Shown: positions 40,361 through 48,729 of the stretch, piece by piece
How positions within the stretch are numbered: the stretch's first letter is position 1
How the letters are laid out: each line of letters begins with the position of its first letter
Source: Acinetobacter sp. NIPH 2699
Lineage (GTDB): Bacteria > Pseudomonadota > Gammaproteobacteria > Pseudomonadales > Moraxellaceae
Assembly: GCF_022549355.1 (NCBI RefSeq)
Contig: NZ_JAKZGL010000001.1
Span: forward strand, 248,001-312,000
Direction: 5' to 3'
DNA: 64,000 bases
Position numbers and translations under genes: made by a program
The notes under the pieces: generated by a model
The model's database searches: none
Seen by the model: the letters and a program-made list of their open reading frames with translations, nothing else
Told to the model about the DNA's origin: nothing

Positions 40361-40594
40361 ATGATTCAACATTTTACACAACATGAACTAGAGCATGTTT
40401 ATGCAAATGCGGTAAATACAATCCAATCGCAAAAAAACTTTCTAGATGCCGTGAAAGAGCTTGAACAAGTTGCACAAGCAGGTCACGGAAAAGCAGCATT
40501 ATTTTTAGCAGAATTGTATTATCAAGGTTTCCGAGTAGAACGCGATTCATTGAAAGCACAATATTGGCAAAAGATGGCAACCTTACAAGCATAA
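40361..40594 (+). CDS. Small Sel1/TPR-like protein
   Basis: 77 residues. The second half (AGHGKAALFLAELYYQGFRVERD) resembles a single Sel1-like repeat, suggesting a short helical protein-protein interaction module. A strong AAGGAG ribosome site precedes the ATG. A terminator and tandem repeats follow immediately. Confidence 0.7.
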   Translation: MIQHFTQHELEHVYANAVNTIQSQKNFLDAVKELEQVAQAGHGKAALFLAELYYQGFRVERDSLKAQYWQKMATLQA

Positions 40595-40595
40595 A

Positions 40596-40657
40596 AAAAC
40601 GTCCTTGCGCTACATCAAAGCTTTAATCGCTTTGATCTGCTCAGGTGGCGTTTTTTT
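40596..40657 (+). terminator. Terminator of the Sel1-like gene
   Basis: An inner stem ATCAAAGC/GCTTTGAT is enclosed by an outer AAAAAAACG/CGTTTTTTT stem, ending in T7. The GGCGTTTTTTT end is carried on into the downstream tandem repeats. Confidence 0.7.
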
Positions 40658-40966
40658 ATGTCTGAATAAAAGTATTCATTAAACATCAACTACACACTTC
40701 TTTTGTCTTGCACTACGCCAAAACTACAAGCGCTTTGACTTAATCAGGTGGCGTTTTTTTATGTCTGAATAAAAGTATTCATTAAACATCAACTACACAC
40801 TTCTTTTGTCTTGCGCTACGCCAAAACTACAAGCGCTTTGACTTAATCAGGTGGCGTTTTTTTATGTCTGAATAAAAGTATTCATTAAACATCAGCTACG
40901 CACTTCTCTTGTCTTGCGCTACGCCAAAACTACAAGCGCTTTGACTTATTTCAGGTGGTGTTTTTA
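40641..40966. repeat. 103-bp tandem repeat, three copies and a partial fourth
   Basis: Units beginning TCAGGTGGCGTTTTTTTATG start at 40641, 40744 and 40847, giving a period of 103 bp. A fourth, diverged start TCAGGTGGTGTTTTTAG is at 40951 (104 bp on). Copies differ by only a few bases. Each includes GCGCTACGCCAAAACTACAAG and a T-run, so the array multiplies the 3' half of the upstream terminator. No coding frame runs through it. The rest of the gap to 41070 shows nothing. Confidence 0.9.
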
Positions 40967-41070
40967 GTACTTAGAATATTTGCTTACGATTTTAATGAAT
41001 AGTTTAAACATAAATGCCATCTAAATTTCTTATAATAAAACATAAGTTTAAATAATATTAGTTTAAGAAT

Positions 41071-41448
41071 ATGTATCGGTTCAATCATTTTCAACCTGTC
41101 TCACGTGAGTTGATGATCAAAATCTCAATTCTCAAAACAATGATGTATTGTGGGGTACTTTGGGGGCTCTATCATCAAGGCTGGGCAATCAAGTCCGATC
41201 AAGATGGAACTGTCTTCCCTTTTTGGCTCAATGGCGTGCAAGCACATCGTTATGCACAATCAAATTGGAAACACTACACACCTCGCAAAATCACACCAAA
41301 AGATTTCCACGAATCACTACTTCCGTTATTAACCCGTTTGCAAGTTGAACCAGCACTATTTAACTCATCACATTGCAAATTTAAACTTTCCACACAGCAA
41401 ATGCAGCATTTCTTCTTCATGCCACAGCGAGCTACGATGATCGTTTAA
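41071..41448 (+). CDS. DUF2750-like protein
   Basis: 125 residues. The central part GVLWGLYHQGWAIKSDQDGT, followed by PFWLNGVQAHRYAQSNW and KITPKDFHESLLPLLTRL, fits the DUF2750 pattern: a W-G-L-x-D/G-W core, a P-x-W segment and a final leucine-rich helix. No ribosome site is obvious. Cytosolic; function unknown. Confidence 0.7.
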   Translation: MYRFNHFQPVSRELMIKISILKTMMYCGVLWGLYHQGWAIKSDQDGTVFPFWLNGVQAHRYAQSNWKHYTPRKITPKDFHESLLPLLTRLQVEPALFNSSHCKFKLSTQQMQHFFFMPQRATMIV

Positions 41449-41589
41449 AAGATTAAGCAGCCACTCCAATGATAACTTTTATTCATAAATGTCTAAAAAG
41501 TCATCATTGACATTAAATTAGGGCTTTGCAATTAAAAAAAATACCGTTAAGTTAAATGAAAATGACAATACAACACAGGTGGATAAACA

Positions 41590-42021
41590 ATGACAATCGT
41601 TGCTCAAGTCATCAAAAACAAAGCTGTACAATCAATTTTTACAATTTCACCAAATGCAACTGTACTTGACGCAATTAAAATTATGGCTGACAAAGGTGTG
41701 GGTGCTTTGGTCGTTGCTGAAGATGAAAAGGTCATCGGTATTTTTTCTGAACGTGACTATACTCGTAAGATTGCATTGATGGAGCGCTCATCAAACAACA
41801 CGCTTGTTGCAGACATTATGACGTCAAAAGTTATTTCTGTAGGACTCAATAACACTGTAGAAGAGTGTTTACAGTTAATGACCGATCGCCATTTACGCCA
41901 CCTACCTGTACTTGATCAAGAAAAACTTGTGGGTTTTATTTCAATTGGAGACTTGGTTAAAGCTGCAATGGATGATCAACGCATTCTTATTGAACAGCTT
42001 CAACAATATATTTCTGGCTGA
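41590..42021 (+). CDS. CBS domain pair protein
   Basis: 143 residues made up almost entirely of two CBS motifs (about 10-65 and 75-130): VLDAIKIMADKGVGALVV with SERDYTRKIAL, and VEECLQLMTDRHLRHLPVL with ISIGDLVKAAMD. CBS pairs bind adenosine nucleotides such as AMP or ATP. No catalytic domain is attached, so it may regulate a partner. AGGTGG precedes the start. Confidence 0.9.
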   Translation: MTIVAQVIKNKAVQSIFTISPNATVLDAIKIMADKGVGALVVAEDEKVIGIFSERDYTRKIALMERSSNNTLVADIMTSKVISVGLNNTVEECLQLMTDRHLRHLPVLDQEKLVGFISIGDLVKAAMDDQRILIEQLQQYISG

Positions 42022-42034
42022 TTTAGCCTCTCTA

Positions 42035-42069
42035 TAAAAAAATGGGCAATTCTGAATTGCCCATTTTTT
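42035..42069. terminator. Bidirectional terminator between the CBS gene and argD
   Basis: Near-perfect inverted repeat AAAAAATGGGCAATTC/GAATTGCCCATTTTTT with T-runs on both strands, between convergent genes. Confidence 0.93.
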
Positions 42070-42087
42070 ATAACTATTACTTCAAAA

Positions 42088-43302
42088 TTATGTGGTTAAA
42101 AAACCTTGAATTGCAGGAATAAGACGCTTAAGCAATTCATCTGCCTGCTGTTGTGTCATATTTAAAGGCGGTAATAAACGTACCACTGAACCTGCTGTGA
42201 CGTTAATAATTAATTGATATTGATCCCGCGCAATCGTAACCAGTTCAGCACAGTCTTTTGGCAATTGAATCCCGATCATCATTCCAAAACCACGCACTTG
42301 CACATGATGCTCATTCAGTTGCTCACGTAACTTTTCAACAATATACGCACCAACTTTTGCCGAATTTTCGACCGCATTTTCCTGTTGAAGTGTATCAATT
42401 ACGGTATAGACCACACGAGAACCAAGCACAGTACCACCATACGTCGAACCATGACTCCCAGCACCCAAGATACCAACTGCTTTACCTTGTGTCATTACAG
42501 CACCAACAGGAAAGCCATTGCCCAAGCCTTTTGCTGTGGTCATGACATCAGGAATAATATTGGTGTGTTGATATGCAAAGTATTTGCCCGTACGCCCATT
42601 CCCCGTTTGAATTTCATCTAGCATCATCAACCAGTTATGCTGATTACATAAAGCGCGTACTTCTTCCAAGTAACTAAAACCTTGAGGTGCAGTGTTGACT
42701 CCACCCTCACCTTGAATCGGTTCAATTAAGATCGCAACAATATCAGGATGATGAATAGCGGCTTCTTGGATTGCCTCGATATCACCAAATGGAACACGAA
42801 CAAAACCTTCAACCAGCGGCGCAAAACCTTCCTGAACTTTTTTATTTCCTGTCGCAGATAGCGTTGCTAAGGTACGACCATGAAAAGATTGCTCAGCAAC
42901 GATAATTTTCGGATGAGCAATACCTTGTTGCGCACCAAATTTACGCGCAATTTTAATTGCCCCTTCATTTGATTCTGCACCGCTATTTGAGAAAAAGATT
43001 TCTTCCATCCCTGAAACTTCTGCAAGTTTCTGCGCTGCTGCCGTTTGCCAAGGAATTTCAAATAGATTACTGGTATGGACTAATGTCGCTGCTTGTTCCG
43101 CAATGGCTTCTGCAATAACAGGGTGTGCATGACCTAAGCCACATACAGCAATACCCGTTAAAGCATCTAAATATTCTGTGCCATCTGCTGTATATAAATA
43201 CGCCCCTCGTCCGCGCACAAAACTGATCGCTTGGCGACCATAGGTTGCCATAATATGTGATGGTTGATCAGGTTGCACAGGCGCAAGAGTAATATTTGTC
43301 AT
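42088..43302 (-). CDS. argD: Acetylornithine aminotransferase family protein
   Basis: 404 residues, PLP fold type I class III. Motifs: VCGLGHAHPVIAEAIAEQA near 53, FSNSGAESNEGAIKIARK (about 104), FHGRTLATLSATG, the Asp of MMLDEIQTGNGRTG and the Schiff-base Lys in TTAKGLGNGFPVGAV (near 255). It converts N-acetylornithine and 2-oxoglutarate in arginine biosynthesis, possibly also succinyldiaminopimelate. Closely related catabolic aminotransferases cannot be excluded. Confidence 0.88.
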   Translation of the reverse strand: MTNITLAPVQPDQPSHIMATYGRQAISFVRGRGAYLYTADGTEYLDALTGIAVCGLGHAHPVIAEAIAEQAATLVHTSNLFEIPWQTAAAQKLAEVSGMEEIFFSNSGAESNEGAIKIARKFGAQQGIAHPKIIVAEQSFHGRTLATLSATGNKKVQEGFAPLVEGFVRVPFGDIEAIQEAAIHHPDIVAILIEPIQGEGGVNTAPQGFSYLEEVRALCNQHNWLMMLDEIQTGNGRTGKYFAYQHTNIIPDVMTTAKGLGNGFPVGAVMTQGKAVGILGAGSHGSTYGGTVLGSRVVYTVIDTLQQENAVENSAKVGAYIVEKLREQLNEHHVQVRGFGMMIGIQLPKDCAELVTIARDQYQLIINVTAGSVVRLLPPLNMTQQQADELLKRLIPAIQGFLTT

Positions 43303-43778
43303 AACAAACTCAATCTATCATTAGTTGTGGTGAAAAAAGTTATATAAGCAAAAACTTGCCGAGATTGAAAGCGTAAACTCACATTTATATAAGAAAAATC
43401 TTGAGTAATCCCCCGCGAAGCGATTTTTTTAGGTATATAATGTGGATATATCTATAAAGATAGCAAAAACTCTCAATCTATTGTTTTCAATAATATTTTA
43501 GCAGATTTAAAAAACTGACTGCAAAATTACTGCAAAATAAAAGCAAAACTATTAAATGTCATTCTGCATGAATTGACCATTCTGACATCTTGTATTTTGT
43601 CATAATTACATTGATTTGAAAGGAAATAGTGTTTCCACATTGAATATTTTTTATGAATGTATACTTTTAATACGACAACTTTGGACTTGTCCTTGTTTAT
43701 CCACAATCATTTAAATTTGAATTTAACTTGATTCGCAATTATCCTTACTTGATTACGTAACATAATCAAGAGATAAAA
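43303..43778. other. Intergenic region at the left edge of the accessory island
   Basis: 476 bp without a gene. It contains a TATAAT-bearing stretch GTATATAATGTGG at 43435-43447, a short tandem GCAAAA(T) run, the 11-mer TTACTGCAAAA at 43527-43537 (repeated at 59121-59131), and an inverted repeat CTTGATTA-N7-TAATCAAG at 43748-43770. The last lies right before a micro-ORF and could be an operator or a ribosome-site hairpin. Confidence 0.55.
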
Positions 43779-43904
43779 ATGGGTATTAAGTCATTCGCTT
43801 TTGAGCAACAAGAGTTTCCATCCGATGACTTCCAACAAGAGTCATATGATGATCTATCGCAAGATGTTAGCTCTGATTTTTGTCAAGATTCTGATTTTGA
43901 TTAA
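43779..43904 (+). CDS. Acidic 41-residue micro-ORF
   Basis: 41 residues, strongly acidic and Ser/Gln-rich (for example DDFQQESYDDLSQDVSSDF), without hydrophobic segments. It heads the plus-strand T6SS cargo cassette. A perfect 8-bp inverted repeat ends 8 nt before its ATG and covers the AAGAG ribosome site. Coding is uncertain; no family recognised. Confidence 0.4.
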   Translation: MGIKSFAFEQQEFPSDDFQQESYDDLSQDVSSDFCQDSDFD

Positions 43905-43959
43905 TTTGCGCAGTATGAAGCCTCTGAAGTGATAAAACCTCAGAAGAAGCGGTGAAGAT

Positions 43960-44184
43960 ATGAGACTACACTATCTTAAAAAAGGTAATCTTTACCTGCA
44001 CATTCAAACCGATCTGTTTGAAGAGTTTCAAGATTATTCAGATGTTAGCGGTATGTACAATCAAAATTATGTCTTTTCAGAAAAGAAAGAAGGTGCAATG
44101 CAATTCTCAAATGGAGATGATGCTGATCGATATTTGATACTGAATAAAAAGAAATTGAAAGGTTTTGTAGTTGTAATGGAGTAA
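43960..44184 (+). CDS. Hypothetical 74-residue protein in the T6SS cassette
   Basis: 74 residues, mixed alpha/beta with aromatic residues (LYLHIQTDLFEEFQDY) and a basic C-terminal strand KKLKGFVVVME. GGTGAAG lies 3 nt before the ATG. It sits 96 bp before the PAAR gene on the same strand, so an accessory or adaptor role in effector loading is possible but unproven. Confidence 0.5.
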   Translation: MRLHYLKKGNLYLHIQTDLFEEFQDYSDVSGMYNQNYVFSEKKEGAMQFSNGDDADRYLILNKKKLKGFVVVME

Positions 44185-44280
44185 GTCTCATCTTTTGCAA
44201 TTTGAATACATAAAAGTCAGTACATACTTTAAGCACTTTGCTACCATGTTTCCAAAATAAAATATGCGAGAGGGTTCATT

Positions 44281-44811
44281 TTGGCGACAGCTTATATTGT
44301 AGTTGGATGTCCCACAACAGGTGGCGGTAATGTCATTACAGGAAGTAGCTTTTTTCTGATTGAGGGTATTCCTATCGCCTGTGTTGGTGATAAAGCAACC
44401 TGCCCTAAACACCAAACTGTTGCAACGATTATCACTGGTGATCCACACATGCAAGTGATGGGTAAAATGGCTGCACGTGTTAATGATTCATTATCTTGTG
44501 GTTGTAAGCTTCTGCCGAAACAAAATCTAGTTGTTCAGGATAATGGCGGTGGTAATTCAAGTGCATCCTCAGCAACATCTTCTAAAGACAACCATAGTAG
44601 CTTCCTAAACCCAGAAAGCTTCGGTCATAGATTCCAATTAAAGGATCAATTAACAGGAAATCCTCTAAGTAATATCTGTTATGAAATTGAGAAAAACGGC
44701 GAAATTATTCATGGTACGACTGATGATCAAGGTTTTACGGAGCTAGTTACGAATAAGAGTGCAGAAGAAGTAACTATTAGCATTATTTATGAGGAGCATC
44801 AGCATGGATAA
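44281..44811 (+). CDS. PAAR domain protein (type VI secretion tip)
   Basis: 176 residues starting at TTG after GAGAGGG. The PAAR cone (about 1-85) has the Gly/Pro-rich motifs GCPTTGGGNVITGS and GDPHMQVMGK, and zinc-type ligands (Cys, His) in CVGDKATCPKHQ. After a Ser/Asn linker (about 90-110), a C-terminal segment FQLKDQLTGNPLSNICYEI resembles the small beta domain that bears cargo in PAAR and VgrG proteins. The last 8 nt overlap the effector gene. No VgrG gene is present nearby. Confidence 0.88.
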   Translation: MATAYIVVGCPTTGGGNVITGSSFFLIEGIPIACVGDKATCPKHQTVATIITGDPHMQVMGKMAARVNDSLSCGCKLLPKQNLVVQDNGGGNSSASSATSSKDNHSSFLNPESFGHRFQLKDQLTGNPLSNICYEIEKNGEIIHGTTDDQGFTELVTNKSAEEVTISIIYEEHQHG

Positions 44812-45493
44812 GAATCCATTAAGTCAATCAGCCAAAATAATAGTAGCTAATGCAAGTGCAAAACTATCTAAGCTAAAAAATACCCAATCTCCCCCAACAA
44901 CAGAAATAAAAATTGAAACCAAAAGGAAATTAACTTCTGGTGAAATTAAAATGTGTCAGTTGGTATTCAAAGATGCTATTGATTACTCAAAAGTATGGCT
45001 TCATATCGGTGGATTTATTCATAGTGCTACAGGTAATGCCATGACGCCTGAGGGAGAAATAATGTTACCTCGCTCAGAATATTTAAAAATACCAGATTTC
45101 AGTCTAGCAAATGGAGAAAATCGACATTGGTTTATACATGAAATGACTCATGTCTGGCAGTATCAAATGGGCACTTCTGTAGGCTGGCTAGGTTTAAAGC
45201 AATTATGCAAAGGTGGTTATACAGCGATGGTGCAATCAGCAGATTCTGGTGGAGAGCTCAAAGCATACGACACTGACATACTTGGCAGAGATTCTAGTAA
45301 AAAGTTTAATGAGTTTAATTTTGAACAACAAGGACGCTTAATTGAGTTTTGGTTTGATGCGTGCTACCTCCAAAATGTAAATCCTTCCCGACCTCATCAT
45401 AGACAAAGTTTAAAGCTTTTAGGGTATGTTGAAAGAATCTTGAGGGATTTTATTCTAAATCCACATGATAAATCATTGTTACCGAGTAGCTAA
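44804..45493 (+). CDS. Putative T6SS effector, HExxH zinc metallopeptidase-like
   Basis: About 229 residues from ATG 44804 (GGAG, 7 nt upstream), overlapping the PAAR stop by 8 nt. The domain begins RKLTSGEIKMCQLVFKDAID and carries HEMTHVWQYQMG at about 112-123 (HExxH), typical of the conserved family labelled vgr-related protein. Zinc-dependent hydrolysis of a cell-envelope or peptide target is inferred. Coupling to PAAR and to a lipoprotein gene 2 bp downstream supports an effector-immunity arrangement. Confidence 0.75.
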   Translation: MDKNPLSQSAKIIVANASAKLSKLKNTQSPPTTEIKIETKRKLTSGEIKMCQLVFKDAIDYSKVWLHIGGFIHSATGNAMTPEGEIMLPRSEYLKIPDFSLANGENRHWFIHEMTHVWQYQMGTSVGWLGLKQLCKGGYTAMVQSADSGGELKAYDTDILGRDSSKKFNEFNFEQQGRLIEFWFDACYLQNVNPSRPHHRQSLKLLGYVERILRDFILNPHDKSLLPSS

Positions 45494-45495
45494 AG

Positions 45496-45909
45496 ATGAC
45501 AAGAAAGAGCTTAGAATTTAGCCTTATATTGACTATTGGTATTTTATTAAATGCATGTAGCCAAGGTCCACGTCCACTAGAGATAACCGTTAAACAAGAT
45601 AATCTATGTGCATTTACGAACAATACTAAAACTTATTATGGTGTTGATAATTCATTTTTAATTTACTTGGGTAAGATTGACTATACTAAAGAGTTCAAAA
45701 GTACTTATGAAAAATTGTATTCAAAGGCCACTCTCCCGATAGATGAAAAAAATTGTGTTCTAATACCTATCAATGAAATCGAAAAAAATGTTGCTTATGA
45801 TATTGTTTTAAGTACAAATAAAAGCTTTCAAGCAAGTGTTTGCTTAATTGATCGTAACAATAACTTATCGATTAAATACGTTGATCCTGGTAAATCTACC
45901 TGTGATTAA
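45496..45909 (+). CDS. Putative T6SS immunity lipoprotein
   Basis: 137 residues. The signal peptide ends in the lipobox IGILLNAC, so the mature protein is a periplasmic lipoprotein of about 117 residues with three further cysteines. The sequence LEITVKQDNLCAFTNN recalls small Acinetobacter lipoproteins annotated as T6SS immunity proteins. It starts 2 bp after the effector gene. Protection against the adjacent metallopeptidase is inferred, not shown. Confidence 0.7.
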   Translation: MTRKSLEFSLILTIGILLNACSQGPRPLEITVKQDNLCAFTNNTKTYYGVDNSFLIYLGKIDYTKEFKSTYEKLYSKATLPIDEKNCVLIPINEIEKNVAYDIVLSTNKSFQASVCLIDRNNNLSIKYVDPGKSTCD

Positions 45910-45923
45910 TCCATGTACAATCT

Positions 45924-45945
45924 AAAGCCCTCATCAGAGGGCTTT
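45924..45945 (+). terminator. Hairpin after the T6SS cassette
   Basis: 9-bp stem AAAGCCCTC/GAGGGCTTT, 4-nt loop, weak T-run, 14 bp after the immunity gene stop. Confidence 0.7.
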
Positions 45946-46014
45946 CACACAAACTCCAACATGAACATTGCTATTGACCGTATGGGCTGAACATCCTGAC
46001 AGTAAGCACAATAC

Positions 46015-46050
46015 AAAAACGCTCACAATCAATGTAGATCGTGAGCGTTT
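46015..46050 (-). terminator. Terminator at the left end of the prophage remnant
   Basis: AAACGCTCAC/GTGAGCGTTT stem with T5 on the minus strand, 15 bp beyond the last minus-strand ORF. Confidence 0.8.
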
Positions 46051-46064
46051 GCATTTAACACGAA

Positions 46065-46268
46065 CTACTCCGTCATCCATGCATCACCTAATCTTTGGAC
46101 ATCAATCGCGTGTCCATCAGCTGCTGATGCCATTTTTCTATATTCTGCTGTGCAACTTTCGAGTAGTTCACCGCTGGTAATTGTGTAGTTAATGACGGTT
46201 TCTCTATTAGCTGTGGACAAACGCCTGCTTGCTTCCCTGATTCGGCTGAATAACACCAGTGACATCAC
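46065..46268 (-). CDS. Small phage ORF, unknown
   Basis: 67 residues, helical and charged (SRRLSTANRETVINYTITSG, then AEYRKMASAADGHAIDVQRL). It overlaps the end of the preceding gene by about 60 nt in another frame, and its stop is followed by a good terminator, which favours a real last gene. No family recognised; the start is uncertain. Confidence 0.4.
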   Translation of the reverse strand: MMSLVLFSRIREASRRLSTANRETVINYTITSGELLESCTAEYRKMASAADGHAIDVQRLGDAWMTE

Positions 46269-47130
46269 GATTATTCATCATGATTTTCCAAGATAATAAG
46301 GTATCTTGTGGTGCAATTCGCTTTGCATCACGATCTGGATTATGGAATAAAATCGTTATGGTTTGCCCATCTTCAAAATCATAAGAAACGGCGATATTCA
46401 GCACTTTTTTATGACGAAACGGTTTTTCACTTTGTTCCACTTTTAAGACTTTGACACCACCTTTAGATGCTGTTTGCATGGCTTTATGCAACATACTCAT
46501 CAATTTATCAAGATAGCGGTACTCAACAATAATTGAATCAAAATCTGCATATTCAGCATCAATAGATTCAAGTAATAGAGCCAATCCATCAAAACTGGAT
46601 AGCAAACCAGAATGATCATCATGACGCTGCATATCTAAAAGCAGGTTTGCAGTTTTTCCATCGTGGGTGATGAGTTCAATACCATCCCAACCTGGTACAA
46701 CACCACAAGGGATATCTTGCAAATAAACCAAATGATTTCGGTGAGTCAATTGTTTGTTTTTATGATATTGAGGTGTTGATAGATGACGAATAAGTCCTTG
46801 TGTACTCGTTTCAATGACATCATCTTCAACCGCGTCAAACATGCGCCCAAACTGCAATTGAGCCAAAGCACTCGCATGATCATTATCCACAGCACCTAAA
46901 ACGGCTATGGAATCAAATGCAGGTACTTGATTAATTTTTCCCTTGAGATTAACGATACGCCATTGATCATCGTCTGTCGCAGTTTCGGTCACAATAGCAT
47001 TGAGATCACGATATTGCCCTTTAATAAAACCAATTGAACAAGGGCCACTATTAATAACTGAATCAAAGCCTTCTACAACACGGCTGACATGTGGAGCATA
47101 AAGCGGTTTGAAAATGTCGATATTACGCAT
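46207..47130 (-). CDS. Hypothetical phage protein, about 307 residues
   Basis: About 307 residues from ATG 47130 (a TTG at 47145 is less likely). Mixed alpha/beta, no membrane segment, with repeated Asp-rich turns. I do not recognise a domain with confidence; it loosely recalls phage proteins annotated as DarA-related antirestriction factors. Its ribosome site GAGG lies in the arm of a terminator-like hairpin (47138-47163), so it is probably separate from the upstream amidase unit. Confidence 0.6.
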   Translation of the reverse strand: MRNIDIFKPLYAPHVSRVVEGFDSVINSGPCSIGFIKGQYRDLNAIVTETATDDDQWRIVNLKGKINQVPAFDSIAVLGAVDNDHASALAQLQFGRMFDAVEDDVIETSTQGLIRHLSTPQYHKNKQLTHRNHLVYLQDIPCGVVPGWDGIELITHDGKTANLLLDMQRHDDHSGLLSSFDGLALLLESIDAEYADFDSIIVEYRYLDKLMSMLHKAMQTASKGGVKVLKVEQSEKPFRHKKVLNIAVSYDFEDGQTITILFHNPDRDAKRIAPQDTLLSWKIMMNNRDVTGVIQPNQGSKQAFVHS

Positions 47131-47132
47131 TG

Positions 47133-47169
47133 AAAAATGCCTCAATTTTTTATGATTGAGGCAATTTTT
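47133..47169. terminator. Hairpin terminator between the amidase and 307-residue genes
   Basis: TGCCTCAAT/ATTGAGGCA, 8-nt loop, T5 on both strands. It would end the amidase transcript; one arm also carries the next gene's ribosome site. Confidence 0.75.
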
Positions 47170-47221
47170 GCATTTTAAAAATAATTAAAATCCAATAAGT
47201 TCCATTCACAAATAGAACGAA

Positions 47222-47806
47222 TTAAGTAATATGATAAACCTCAAATTTTGCATTAGGACTACTAGCTGCTACATCGGCCATAGAGAAATTTTTTCTATCT
47301 GTAGTATGATAACTAACTAAAGTTTCAGAAAAACTGACTTGAGTAACCATCATCGCGTGGTCATAGATACCATCACCAGTCCAGTCAGCAAGAATAATAT
47401 CTCCCACACGAATTTGGTTATTTAAATATTCAGGTCCTAAACCAGCAAAACTTTTACCTAATTTCGTAGTTCCAAGCTCATAACCATTTGCAACACGGTT
47501 TCTTAAACCATTTGCAGTAGACCATGTTTGAGCATAATTTGTTCCAGATTTATAAAACCAACTATGCATTTGTGTTGAGATTAAAGTTGCAGTGTCTTTC
47601 CATCCACCTGTCCTCAATGCTTGGCTAACAAAGTTAGTACAGTCATTAGTAAAGCTAATATAATTTGGATTTCTTGAAAGCGCCCATTGAAGTGCATAAT
47701 TTGATGCTGACGAATAATTCCAAGGTGATTGTCTTGGCCCATCAGCAAGAAGTGAAGTACTTACTAATGAAAATGAGAAAAACGCTATCAATGATTTTTT
47801 TAACAT
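47222..47806 (-). CDS. Exported amidase domain (Amidase_6) protein
   Basis: 194 residues. A signal peptide ends near STSLLADG. The catalytic Cys lies in TNDCTNFVSQALRTGGW (about 53-69) and the His in DGIYDHAMMVTQVS (about 150), as in the NlpC/P60-like Amidase_6 family. Expected to cleave peptide or amide bonds in the envelope or outside the cell. Very AT-rich. It follows the 252-residue gene by 35 bp and is probably cotranscribed with it. Confidence 0.82.
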   Translation of the reverse strand: MLKKSLIAFFSFSLVSTSLLADGPRQSPWNYSSASNYALQWALSRNPNYISFTNDCTNFVSQALRTGGWKDTATLISTQMHSWFYKSGTNYAQTWSTANGLRNRVANGYELGTTKLGKSFAGLGPEYLNNQIRVGDIILADWTGDGIYDHAMMVTQVSFSETLVSYHTTDRKNFSMADVAASSPNAKFEVYHIT

Positions 47807-47841
47807 TTGTTACTCCAATTAATTATAAATTAAGTTTAAAA

Positions 47842-48600
47842 TTATTTATTAGTCCAAGTTTCACTTGGTAATGCATCTCCTGTATTTACATAAGATTTTG
47901 TGAATTCGTAATATTTATTCTTAATTCTTTCAATACTTTCTTTATAAGCAATTCCAGCACATTTATCAGAGAATTCTGTACCAGATAACGGATTGCTTAA
48001 TAGATTCATGAATTCATTGATTTGATTCACTAAAGGTTGATTAATTTCTTTACGACCTGTTTTTTCGTCTACTATAAGAATATTTTCTATATCAAAATCT
48101 GTAGGTTGTAAGAGAATTGGAAGCTGATTTACAGGAATATTAGGATTTAATTTTTGCATTTCGTATCTATTGTAATTTTCACACTTATCTAGTACAGCTG
48201 GTAAATCCTCATCAGATAAGAAATTTAATAAATTTTCCTCAGTTTTTGGTGTCACGTAAGGAATTCCATCTTTTTCGCCCTTAGGTAAATACTCTTCAGG
48301 TGATAATGCTGTTTCAATTGGATTACCTTCACCAAACTTATAATGCAAATTTTTACCATTGATATTTAAGGTTTTATCTTTCCATATAGTTTTAGGTTCA
48401 AACTTATCAATCTTAATATTTTGTAAATTTGAATCATTAGACTGATTTGAAACAGTTGACGGAGTTTCAGGTAAAGATGATTTATCTAATGGAATTCCAA
48501 CATTTTCTTTTGATTGAATTTTAGGAGCCAACCAATATATAAAAGTAATAAAAATACATATAAAAACGATCAATAAAATTAATTTACTGTTTTTATTCAT
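47842..48600 (-). CDS. Membrane-anchored protein of unknown function upstream of the amidase
   Basis: 252 residues. One N-terminal membrane helix (about 7-25, LILLIVFICIFITFIYWLA) tethers a polar, Asn/Glu-rich periplasmic domain that contains three Cys (DKCENYN and DKCAGIAY regions). No family recognised. Very AT-rich, unlike the core genes. Position directly upstream of the exported amidase suggests a dedicated partner or protective protein, which is inference only. Confidence 0.6.
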   Translation of the reverse strand: MNKNSKLILLIVFICIFITFIYWLAPKIQSKENVGIPLDKSSLPETPSTVSNQSNDSNLQNIKIDKFEPKTIWKDKTLNINGKNLHYKFGEGNPIETALSPEEYLPKGEKDGIPYVTPKTEENLLNFLSDEDLPAVLDKCENYNRYEMQKLNPNIPVNQLPILLQPTDFDIENILIVDEKTGRKEINQPLVNQINEFMNLLSNPLSGTEFSDKCAGIAYKESIERIKNKYYEFTKSYVNTGDALPSETWTNK

Positions 48601-48729
48601 TTTAAATCAAGTCTCATTTTACCAATTGATATAATATAAACATTTTATTGAACTTACAAATTATATTTTTTTATAAGTTATAAAATTGATTACTTCAAAA
48701 ATGGGTTTATCTTAAAAACTTATTTATTC

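Noticed and set aside
40641..40966. Tandem array considered as a CRISPR array
   Set aside because: The whole 103-bp unit repeats without distinct spacers, and no cas genes are present.
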